Positions 23,664-34,389 of a DNA stretch of 64,000 bases are shown here, one piece after another; within the stretch, counting starts at the first letter, position 1; every line of letters starts with the position of its first letter. Origin of the DNA: Boswellia sacra (Eukaryota; Streptophyta; Magnoliopsida; Sapindales; Burseraceae). The position numbers and the translations under genes are program-made. Location of the stretch: NCBI GenBank assembly GCA_013180625.2, contig SNVD02011423.1, positions 372,001-436,000 of the forward strand, given 5' to 3'. The notes beneath the pieces are model-generated. The model did no database searches. It was given only the letters and a program-made list of their open reading frames with translations, and was not told the DNA's origin.

Positions 23664-24520
23664 AATGGCATCATTGTCATCCGTACCGGAGAGGTCATCT
23701 ATATCAGAGAAGACAATGATTGTGACAGATGCAAAAGTAGATACTGAAAAATTTGATTGTCAAAATAATTTCAGCTTATGGTAGAGTGAGGTGTTGGATG
23801 GGTTGTATCAGTAAAATTTGGATATTGTTATAAAAGAAACAAAATCAAAAGATATCAGTGTAAGACACTGGGACATGCTGAATATAAAAGCTTGTGAGTT
23901 GATTCATTCTTGTCTATATAAAGAACAAAAGTATCCGTTGAAGAGACATATGCAAGCAAACAATGTAAGGTGCTTGAAAACAAATATAACAAGAAAAGCA
24001 ATGAGAATCGACTATATCTGTTGAAGAGATTGTCTCGTCTTCAGTTGAAACTAGGTACGAGCATTAGTTCTAATATTGATGAGCTTAATAAGTTAATTGC
24101 TCATTTGATAAACATAGATGAAATCTTCAAAGATGAACGTAGGGCTATGCTATTGATTGGCTCACTTCCAGATGAATTAGATCATTTGTACATTATTCTT
24201 ATTTATATGAAAGATAAACTACCTTTTAAAGAAGTTTGATCTGCTTTGTTGAATTATGAAATTCGTAAGAAAGGCCAAGAGAACACAGGGATGAGTCAGT
24301 AGATGCATTGACAGTGAGAGGGCATAGTCAAAGTAGAAAATTAGGAAAAATGAGAAAATCTTGGTCGATGGGTAGACTAGAAAAAGATGAGTGTACTTTT
24401 TGTCGTGAGGAAGGGCATTGGAAGAAAGATTGCTTGAAGTTGAAAAAGAAAGATAAGAGCAAGGTTGTTTTCGATGTATGCGTTATTGAGCATGAGGATG
24501 ATAGTGATTCATATATATGT
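23664..24520 (+). pseudogene. gag remnant of copia element 2
   Basis: Frames at 23818-24239 and 24308-24544 match copia gag. They include NKYNKKSNENRLYLLKRLSR and an intact CCHC knuckle, CTFCREEGHWKKDC (C-x2-C-x4-H-x4-C). Stops at several points, including one near 24240. Confidence 0.8.
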
Positions 24521-25084
24521 CCATATAAGAGAATGGTTCTTTAATTTTGATGAGTAGATTATGATTTCGGGTTGTACTTATTATATATGTCCATATAAGA
24601 AAATGGTTCTTTAATTTTGAAGGGCTTGATAGTGGAGTTGTGTATACGAACAATGATGATATTTGCCACACAATTGGGATAGGTTTGATCCAAGTAAGGA
24701 ATCATGATGCAATGACTAGAGTTCTGACAGATGTTCAGTATGTACCGAAGTTGAAAAAGAATTTCATCTCTTTAGGAGCCTTGTAATCTAAAGGCTGTGC
24801 AGTATCTATTAAAGATGAAATTCTGAGGGTCATTTCATATGCTCTTGTGGCATTGAAAGACTTATAGGAGGAACAACTTGTAATACTATAATGGTAGTAC
24901 AGTTATTGGATCAACGATCAGGATTTTTGATAATGATGTAGATTCAAGGATCTACAATATGCGATTAGGACATGTAGGTAAGAAAGCCTCATTCAATTTG
25001 GTGAAACGAGGCTTATTGAATTGTGCAAAGACTTGCAAGCTGCATTTTGGTGAGCACTGTGTTTTGGGAAAGAAAAAGAGACTG

Positions 25085-25595
25085 AAATTTGACACCATTA
25101 TATAGAATGAACTTGGTGTTTTCCTTAAGTGAAAAAAGATGATTAAGACACAAATTGACAAGAAGATCAAGTATCTTAGGACAGATAATGGTGGTGAGTA
25201 TTGCAGTGATCAATTTTTGAAATTGTGTTCAATGAAGATATTGTATATCACTTTACTATTAGAGGTACAGCATAACAGAATAGGGTGGCAGAACGCATGA
25301 ACCAAAAATTGTTAGAGCAAGTTCGATGTACGTTGTCCAATGATGTACTGGTGTTTTCCCTAAGTGAAAAAAAGATGATTTGAGATACAAACTGATAAGA
25401 AGATCAAGTATCTCATGACAAATAATGATGGTGAGTATTGCAGTGATCAGTTTTTGAAATTGTGTCAAGATGAATGTATTATACATCACTTTACTATTAG
25501 AAGTACACTACAGTAGAATGAGGTGGCAGATTGCATGAGCCAGTCATTACTAGAGAAAGTTCAGTGCATGTTATCCAATGTTGGGTTGGGCTGAG
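25085..25595 (+). repeat. Tandem duplication of the integrase core in copia element 2
   Basis: Two units of about 250 bases begin tggtgttttccttaagtg / tggtgttttccctaagtg and end near the ttgtccaatg / ttatccaatg word. Both contain gataatggtggtgagtattg-like sequence. The duplicated part matches that in copia element 1. Confidence 0.8.
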
Positions 25596-26224
25596 CCTGT
25601 GACTTATGCGTGTTGTCTTACTAATCGTCAACATTCAACTGCTATTAGTGATAGAACTCCATTAGAGGTATAGTCTAAACAACCTATTTGATTATAATTT
25701 TTTATATGTTTTTGGTTCCATTGCATATTGTCATGTGAAAGAATCTAAGCTGGATCCTAGAGCCAAAAAAGTGATTTTCTTGGGGTTTGCTTCAAGGGTG
25801 AAAGGTGTATTTGGTGTCCTAGTTCGAGAAAAATTATTTATCTAGCCGAGATGTGACATTTGATGAGTCTTCTATATTGAAAAAATTAGAAAACCAGACA
25901 AAAGTGAATGGTACTCTATAGTAGGTGGAGCGTACTTAGCAGCAGGTGGAGTTTGAAACAACAACATTGAACCCAATTAGATTTGTTAAGACAGATGATG
26001 GTACTCTGGTGTTAGAGGAGTATTTGGGAGATGATGGAGAGAGGGTTATACTCAGGAACCTCAATAGTAATCTATTACAGTTAATAGGCCAAGACGTGAG
26101 ATTTGCAGACCTGTTCTATTTACTTATATCACTGCCTGTGCACTTCCAATTACAGATGATGGTGTTCCTTGGTAGTAAGATGTTTTAAAGTTGATTAGTA
26201 GAAGACAGTTATGAGCGAAGAGAT

Positions 26225-27660
26225 GTAGTCTCTTTAGAAGAATAAAACTTGGTAACTAGCTCAACTACCGAAGGGTAAAAGGGTAATTGGGCACAAATGG
26301 GTATTTACAAAGAAAAGTGGATTTCTTAACGAGAGTGAAGTCCACTGCAAGGCAAGGTTGGTGGCCAAAAGCTATGCTCAAAGGGAAGGAATTGACTCCA
26401 ATGAGGTATTTTCTCTAGCTATGAAACATTCTTCCATTAGAATTTTGCTGGCCTTGGTAGCTTAGATGAATATGGAACTAGTTCAACTTGATGCATTTTT
26501 ACATCGTGACTTGGAAGAGGAATTCTATATAACTCAGCCCGAGGAATTCAAAGTTACTGGTAAAGAAAAATTAGTTTGCAAATTGAAAACATGGCTTTAT
26601 GGTTTGAAACAATCTCCGAGGCAGTGGTACAAGCGATTTGATTGATTTATGATGGGTTAGAGGTACACAAGAAGCAAATTTGATAATTATGTGTATTTTC
26701 AGAGGCTACATGATGGATGTTTCTTTCTTTTATCTACTCTTGTATATTGATGATATGTTGATAACTTCGATAATTAAGAAGTTACAGACTCAGTTGAATC
26801 AAGAGTTTGAGATGAAAGATTTGGGTGAAGCTAAGAAGATATTCGGTACGGAGATTAGCAGAGATAGAAGGAGAAGAAGACTTGTTTGACTCAGAAACAG
26901 TATCTGAAGAAAGTATTACAACAGTTTAGCATTTTATAGCAGTCTAAACTTGTAAGTACCCTACTTGCTCCTCATATGAAGCTCAATGCATCTTAGTACA
27001 GACGAGGAACGAGAGTATGTCTTGAGTTTCATATGCTAATGCAGTTGGTAGTCTTGTGTATGCTATGGTGTATATAAGACCTGACATTTCACATGCAGTT
27101 GGATAGTGAGTAGGTATATGCATGATCCTAGTAAAGGACATTGGCAAGCAGTGAAATAGATTCTACAGTATTAGTTGAAAATCATAGATGTTGGCTTAGT
27201 CTTTGAGAAAGATGATATGTGTGATCAGTATACTATTGGATATGTTGATTTTGGTTATGCTGGTGATTTGGATAAACATCAATCGACAATCGATTATGTG
27301 TTTACTCTTGTAAGAACACGAATGATTTAGAAGTTTACTTTATAGTCTACGGTGGCTTTTCTAATACAGAGGTGGAGTACATGGCAGTGGCAGAGGTTGT
27401 GAAGAAAGTTATTGGTTATAAGGATTACTGGATGAATTAGGAATTGGTCAGAAGAAGATCACTCTGTATTCTAACAGTCAAAGTGCTATTCATTTAGCGA
27501 AGAATCTAATGTTTCATGTTGGTATGAAGCATATTGATGTTCGATATCATTTTGTGTGGGCGATCATTGATGAAGGAAGAATCATATTTCAAAAGATTAG
27601 GACTGCCGAGCATCCCGCATATATGTTGACTAAGGTTGACAACGATCAAGTTCAGTCATT
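26225..27660 (+). pseudogene. RT and RNase H remnants of copia element 2
   Basis: RT is recognisable through PEEFKVTGKEKLVCKLKT and a frame with FFYLLLYIDDMLITS, a YIDD variant of the YVDD box, then QEFEMKDLGEAKKIFGTEI. The RNase H region is readable only piecewise (27240-27620), with frame breaks. Not functional. Confidence 0.8.
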
Positions 27661-27738
27661 GTTACAATTCTTTGATAGGAGAGTATAGGAAAAAGAAGAA
27701 TTTTGTAGTGGATCGGCATATTCGCCAAGGTGGAGATT

Positions 27739-28106
27739 TGTTAAGCAAAGAGATTTGTTAAGCAAAGATATGGCTCATATGAAAGCCAAGAGTCCCACAT
27801 CGGTTATTTTGCAAAAATTGGCTCAAAACTTGGCTCACTTGTTCACTTATAAAAGGAGCCTAGTGTGTGTTATACCCTACCCACCCCTCAATGAAAATTA
27901 TATGGTTTTTCAAAAGGAACCCTAAAGGTTATTTTTGTCTCTTTTCCCCCTTTGTTTTTTTTGGGTATTTGTAGTATAGAAGGAGATTTGTCGACAAAGA
28001 TGTGACTCATATGCAAGCCAAGAGTCCCACATCGGTTATTTTGCAAAAATTGGCTCACTTGTTCATTTATAAAAGAGAGCCAAGTGTGTGATACCCCACC
28101 CACATG
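27739..28106 (+). repeat. Rearranged 3' LTR of copia element 2
   Basis: After the polypurine tract the LTR start tgttaagcaaag occurs twice (27739 and 27757). The LTR runs to about 27975; then ggagatt and a second LTR start (27989, tgtcgacaaagatg) follow, ending near 28106. Both pieces share caagagtcccacatcggtta. Confidence 0.75.
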
Positions 28107-29800
28107 TTAAGGAGTGGTGTTTGATTTGATTAATCTTCATAAGGATGTGTTTTGTAAAATTCCTTAATATGAACAAACTATCTTCTCCCAAGACCGACTC
28201 AAGAATATACGGGCCCTAAAGAAAAATATCAAGATGATGTCAAACGGGTAATTATGATGTGAAATTATCGTTAATATAAATATATTATATTTTACACTTA
28301 TCGTGCTATTTTAGTAACTGTTTTGTTTTATATTTATACTATATATTTTTATTTTATGTCACTTTTAAATCATTAAAAATTATGTTATTTTAATTATATG
28401 AACCATTTGACGTCTTTAAAATAAAAAAATTAATGATTAAAATTGCTTATATCTAAATTTATTTATTCATCCTTTTATATATATAAATAATTAATTAAAG
28501 GGTTGTTTTATGTATATATTACTATTATATTCATTTTTTAATAATTTTATTATCTATGATTTTTTAATATTTGTTGTACTTAATTACTAACTTCTCACCA
28601 TTATGTTCTTTATTTTTTTTTTAAATTTTATCCAGAGTTTCTTGTTATGATTTTTTTTTAATCAATAAATTGTTCATTACTAGATTGATTGATAATTTAT
28701 GGTAGAAATGTGCTAAAACTATAAATTAAATAAATCCAAACTAACATGTAATAAATAAATATGTGATAAAATTTTAAAATAATAAAAAGAAAAATGGGGT
28801 GATAGAACCTTATTTTTATAAAATTGTTGACATTATTGAAGGCCCCCAAACCTTATTTCAACTATTTCTTTCACTCCATAAATTTTATGAATAACCTTAT
28901 TTTTTCATAAATTTTGTTGACATTATTTATTAGTTTCAACAATTTCTTTGTTCATATAGTATTTAATTGTTTGTCATATATTACCACTCAGAATTCTTTT
29001 GATATGTCATATTCCATATTCTGATGTGCGTTTGGTTCAGAAACAAACCTGTTATGGTCAAATCCTCCGAATTTATCATTTGCACATCTATAGTAAACTC
29101 CTTTATACCTAAACAACGACATCTACTCATCAATAAGACAAAAATTAAAAAGAATGTTCCTTCATCGGAGTGTTATGATTGAAAGCACATACATACCAAG
29201 AACTGATTAAAGCAACTCAAAAAGAAAAAAAGAAAAAAAAAAAAGCTTGCAAATCAAAATAGCAATAGTAAACAAAATCTTTATGTATTCTCTTGTAAAA
29301 TGAATTAAATATACATCTGGCTTGAAGAAAGCACAACGAAGAAAGGACAAGTTTATAAGTTTAACAGTTTATTTTTTATTTTACCAGTTCATTATTTATT
29401 TCATTTTTTTCTTTACCTGTAGGCAAGAAATTCGTAGTAAAGCAAGCTAAGAGACATTCATCATGGGCTTCCGACGGGCTACAACTGATAACAAAGGTCA
29501 AAAACTCTAGATTAAGTGGGATATTCAAATGAAAATCCATTTGGCTACCTCTTAAGCATTCTGTAGCTTGGAGACCTATTGGCATGAAAATTACAAGGCC
29601 CACAAAGACCAAATTTATCCTCAAATACAAAATTTAAAAAGATGTGTTCCTTCAATATTCATGCAAGTAGGACATTAGTCCAGCATGCTTAAAACAGTAA
29701 ATAACTATGAAAGAGGAGCTAAGTGACAAAGCTGATCTTTGAATATAGTTGCATAAACATAGGAAGAATTTTAAGAAAGAATAACTCGATGATCTTACAT
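28107..29800. other. AT-rich intergenic stretch
   Basis: No gene recognised. Words such as tacgggccctaaag (about 28213) and ggcccccaaacc (about 28843) recall termini of some plant hAT families, but no inverted repeat pair or target duplication could be fixed. Confidence 0.4.
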
Positions 29801-29814
29801 TTCTAGCCTTAGTT

Positions 29815-29876
29815 GTTTGATCTCAACCAGCAGCAATGACCTTCCCATCCTCCAGAATCACACATCTGGTCAATGA
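29815..29876 (-). pseudogene. Possible tRNA adenosine deaminase (TAD2-like) exon remnant
   Basis: On the minus strand an AG acceptor is followed by CVILEDGKVIAAG, a stop in place of Arg, DQTTKARN and then a GTAAG donor. Plant TAD2 proteins, which deaminate A34 of tRNA, carry a similar CV(I/F)xEDGKVIAxGRNRT stretch before the catalytic HAE. The HAE and CxxC exons were not found nearby. One exon with a stop; the call rests on about 22 residues. Confidence 0.45.
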
Positions 29877-29899
29877 AAATACTTTGAATGAGAAAAATG

Positions 29900-31970
29900 C
29901 ACTCTTATGATCACAAAATGAAATTAACCAAAATAGTCCAGTCCGTTCTTCATTTTTTTATTTAAAAGGAAAAAAAAAAAGAGGCTTCAGCTTAAAGACT
30001 GCATAATGGCTGCTACAGTGATTTTAACTTGCATCAAACTTTATAAATATGGAATGCAATTCTCACATTAAAACTGCACACCAAATCCTAAGAGAGAATT
30101 GGTGCAACATGCCACAGGCTTAAGAGCATGGGTAGATGACTGGAAAGCGAGGCCACTGGAAACACTACCATAGGAGTTGACTAGTAAGACAAGCACTAAT
30201 AGCTTCCAGTTACCATACTCAAAATGGCTGCTTAATTCATAACTGAGCACAACACAGGCAAAGAAATACATAGGCAATTCCAGACTCAGTACATTTTATC
30301 ACCAGGCAAAGAAATACATAGGTCCTGAAGAGTTAATTTCACTAGTTGGTCAAGCTACAATCACCAGGGCATTTTATCCTTCGTAGAAATTTAGAGAAAA
30401 TTAAAAGGGACCTCAACCATAGGGCATATAATTGAAATTTGATTTCAGACAACTTTCTATCAAACAAAGTTTACAATGGGTTGAAATTTAGGTAGGGAAG
30501 CTTCTTGCAGCAGAGTTATTCTTGGATAAATATGCAATGAAAGTAGAGGGAAGAGGAAAATTTCAAATGATAGCAATATGTGAGAGCAACAGATTGACAC
30601 ACTTCCAAAAGTTTGATATAAGCAACGTAATTCAAAAAATGGTAAGTGTGCGATAACTTGTACTTCAAAAGCCCAATGACATAAAGATCACAGAAGCAGC
30701 ATTATATGAGAACAATTTAAATGATACCCCACGGGCACATCAAGAGAGTCCAAGGCAAGTTTAGCTGGCCACATAAGAAAGCAAAAATCAACAAAAGGAA
30801 AACAAGTTAAACATGCAGAAAAGGAGATATATAAGAAAGATGAGAATAAGAACTCAGTTTAACTTGCGATGTAAAGGATCAAGAATATAAGTTTTGATCC
30901 AAATATTTAAGCTTTTAAAGAAGGACCAACACTAGTATTTAAGCTCTAATGAAAGTAAAATGTTTTTCCAGTATCTCAAGTTCTATCAAAAAACTTAGAG
31001 AGCAATTCAAAGTCTACAAGTCCAAGAATGCCATTAATAAACATTAAAATCTAAACAAAAAAATACAACCAGATCAATCATAACTGTTACATCAAATAGA
31101 ATAGTCAAAAGGAATTTGGGCACTATACGCTAGACGCCTAAGTGGAAAGTGGATCATTTATTACACCACTGCATTTCAAAAGCAAACTAAGCAATCACGA
31201 CAATTTGAGTACAAAAAAACCAACAAGAGTCAGAACTATCATCCTCTACTTGCTGCAATTAACCCACACTTCTGTGTGGGAGAAATCAGGGGTGATTCTC
31301 CAGCTACTACCTCCAAAATCACTTGGAGATTTTTCCATCAGCTATAGAAAAGCTATTTGATATATCTATTTGGTTTAAAAATTAAAAATGATACTGGAAA
31401 AATGGCATACATAAACTATAAATTTAAAACTGACTACACATTGAACTGGGTTAATATTCAGTCATGGATTATAGGGTGGGATATTAGTCAATAACCAATT
31501 AATTAGGTGAAGGTGACATTTTAGACTTTTATGTCATCATGATAGCCTCCAAATTTTAGAACCCCTTCATCTTCTACGCAAATCGCAATTAAAAGTGGAC
31601 TCCAAAATCTCTTAAGTACGAAAGTTTTCTTTCTATACATATTTTTCATTATAATGTTGACAATCCTAATAGAATTTGTCTTACGAGAAAGAAAAGAGAT
31701 TGCAGCAAGTACAGGGTTCGCCTGTTGCGTACCTAATCAAATTCTCATTTACAAATTCCACACATCCTTCTCAAACTCCAGATGCTGAATTTTTGGCGTT
31801 AACAGTGATTAGAGAATCTAAAATAATGAATACAACACGGAACTCATATGTTGTTGCCTTTAATACCATCCAAACTTAGCAAAATATGACCGTTAGACTA
31901 GAATCAAATCGTCCCCAAATCACATATCATTAAGTAAAATAATAATAATAATAATAAATCACTAATGCCA
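29900..31970. other. Unassigned stretch between two gene scraps
   Basis: No coding region recognised on either strand. A 23-base direct repeat, caggcaaagaaatacatagg, occurs at about 30255 and 30303. It may be intron or non-coding remains linking the scraps on either side. Confidence 0.4.
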
Positions 31971-31994
31971 AGCAGATTAATATGAATATCAATG

Positions 31995-32262
31995 ACATAA
32001 CTAACCGGATGAGCCAGTATTTTCCCGGTCTTCTCTACCGGAATGACTACGTGTCTACCACCGACCACCGGCAACATGATCGTAACCGGCGCAGAAGAAG
32101 CGGTACTACTGCCATTGAACCCACTACTCACTCACGTCCGCACTCAAACTGTAGCTATCGAACCGCTCGCTCATTTCATCGAACCGGTCGTCCTCCAACG
32201 AAAAACTCTCTATTGATGAGAAGATCGAAAATTTCTTACATAAACTCTAAAAATAACAAAAA
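31995..32262 (-). pseudogene. RopGEF-like first-exon remnant
   Basis: The minus strand reads FSLEDDRFDEMSERFDSYSL and SADVSE then a stop; after a frame change it reads SSGFNGSSTASSAPV, TIMLPVVGGRHVVIPVEK and TGKILAHP, ending at a GGTTAGT donor. This pattern (acidic Ser-rich N-terminus, then a PVxGGRxVVIPxEK stretch just before the PRONE domain) is that of plant RopGEFs, which activate ROP small GTPases at the plasma membrane. No PRONE exon and no in-frame ATG were found. A dead 5' fragment. Confidence 0.55.
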
Positions 32263-32519
32263 AGAAGAAGATAATTACTAGGAATTATAACGAGCAATAG
32301 TTGGTAAAAATCATAACAAGCAAAATTGGAATTATTAAAAAATTCAAAAACACAATTTCTATGTCAAATTTTATTCATCACTACCTAAAATTAAAAGTAT
32401 TAATGAACAACTTATACATGGAAGTGCGAACAAATTCATAATTAAATGATAATTATTCAATAGTTCAATATATCTATAGATACATAAAAAAATTAAAAAA
32501 AAATTAAAAAGGAACGAGG

Positions 32520-32700
32520 TGAATGTACGGCTGCTGCTGGAAAGAATGGAGGCCGGAAATCACGCTGGCTTGGTGGACGGGCGTGACTACGAGCGGCTTC
32601 TCAGGTGTGGCTGCGGTGGTGGCAGATTGTGTGGGAATGGGAGTGAGAGGAGTTGTTTTGTGATTTTGAGGAGCGGCTTTTGGTAATTTAAATGTTCGAA
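32520..32700 (-). other. GC-rich island with a 50-codon open frame
   Basis: Composition is much richer in GC than its surroundings. The minus strand is open for about 55 codons (including TPEKPLVVTPVHQASVISGL) to a TAA at about 32517, without an ATG. Not recognised. It lies upstream of the RopGEF-like exon on the same strand and could be its former 5' region or an unrelated scrap. Confidence 0.35.
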
Positions 32701-32729
32701 ATTTGAATCTATGTTACCGTTAGATTCAA

Positions 32730-34380
32730 AATAAGCACGGTAGGGGCATTTCAGTCATTTTATTATTTTATTATGCGTTGATGGCTTGATGCATGATTTG
32801 CCTTGGATGGATAATGACATAAACTAGACCCGTAGACTACATGTCTAACAGGGTCCTAAATTGCATTAATTTTTGTTTGCGGTTCATTAAAATTGTGAGA
32901 GGGTGCAACTGTATAAGTAAAACTATTTTGGGCTCAGGACTTTTGGGAAATAAGTTTTGGACGAGACTTTTTGCACTCATTGTTGAGTGATGCTATTTGA
33001 CCCACTCTATACTGAAGAGTCCTGTCTTCTTTTTAAATAAGGATAAAAATACAATAAAATAATTAAACTTTGAAAGTTGCATTCTTTCTCTTACCAAGTT
33101 TGCAATTGATTATCATACCCTCTTTATATGAAAATACATTTCTTTATCGATAAATTAGCAAATACAATACAAATTTTACATAATTATTGTTATAAAACAT
33201 CGCAAAGTCCATCACTACTCATATTTCCTCCCTTTAAGAATCACCATATTTAAAGATCCAAAAAAATAAATAGAGGTCTTAAAGATTTTTCTTTTTAAAA
33301 AATTATATTCTCTTTTTCAATGTGAAGAAAAAAATCTTTATAATGTTATCTATTTTCCATAAAATTGGAATATTTACCTTGTTTGGATGATTGTTTTGTT
33401 TCATGAAGAAGAGGGAGATGGGGGTTGAGGCATTTAAATGGAGTTCATACAAAATTGAAGTTAGTTTTACATATTAAGGTTTTCAAACAAACCATTATCT
33501 GAATTGTTTTCATGCAAGTCATCACCAAAGGGTCCGAAATAGTTGAGGTTTATAGTCGCTTTTTTATGAAGCAATGATATATAATTTTTTTCATTACAAT
33601 TTTATCCCCATTTAAAAAGAAGATGGGAGCTCTTTAGTCTATAAATGGATGGGGTTAGACAGCATCACTCCTAATTATTTATCTGCTGAATAGTGCACAA
33701 CCAATTTGATGCCCATTTATTAGATTAACAAGTGTTCATTTTTTATTATCCAAATTTAGAGGATCAATATCATCGGGTTGCCAATAAACCACACTCAAGA
33801 TTTATATAAGTCTCTCATAAATCATCCACCTGTGCAAGATTTTCAAGTTTTCATAATGTAGTTGAAAAGATTTGATGCAGAAATTAATCCTCTTGTACAT
33901 AAAGATGCTTTCACCATTTTCCTTTTGTAATCTAATGTATTAAAAATAATAATAACGAGGTATAATTGACATTAAAAAGAAAACAAAAGTTGAGGTTGGT
34001 GTCAAAAGAAATTATATCTTATTTAATTATATTATTTTGTCTACAATGATGAATTTCTTTATGAGTCTTTCACAAACTTAATTTCTTTTTATAAAAAATA
34101 TTCACAACATTTATCTAAAGGCAAATAGCTATATTCTTTATTAAAATTGGGATGTGTGGAATATTTTTAGGGGTTGATATAGCTCCATCCTAATATAAAC
34201 TTAAAAAAGAAAATTATACATTTTCCATGACAGTCCCGTATGACAAAATGAATAACCAATTTAACCCTTTCAATTACTGTCATTTATCTCTACCCGCATG
34301 AAAGTAATAATTTCATCCAATTGATTAAATAGATTGGACAATGGTCTTCTTCCAGAACGTTTAAAAACTTTTCATTCCAC
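32730..34380. other. AT-rich intergenic stretch
   Basis: No coding region, repeat family or RNA gene recognised. Confidence 0.4.
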
Positions 34381-34389
34381 TAGGTTTAC

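Larger units (their letters stand above)
22977..28106 (+). mobile_element. Ty1/copia retrotransposon 2, degenerate, plus strand
   Basis: 5' LTR 22977-23521 (TGTTGAGCAAAG to GCGCACAACA), primer-binding site TGGTATTAGAGCC just after, then gag, protease, integrase, RT and RNase H remnants in the usual copia order, a polypurine tract at 27723-27738 and an incomplete 3' LTR. Same family as elements 1 and 3, but with numerous stops. The 3' side is rearranged: one LTR start with an 18-base internal duplication, truncated near 27975, then a second polypurine tract and LTR start to about 28106. No reliable target duplication was found. Confidence 0.85.

Noticed and set aside
28190..28860. Words resembling hAT-family ends (gggccctaaag, ggcccccaaac)
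   Set aside because: No matching inverted repeat pair and no 8-base duplication could be found.
29376..30277. Minus-strand frames of 69-84 codons
   Set aside because: Low-complexity hydrophobic translations without domains, splice context or repeats; nothing supports a gene.
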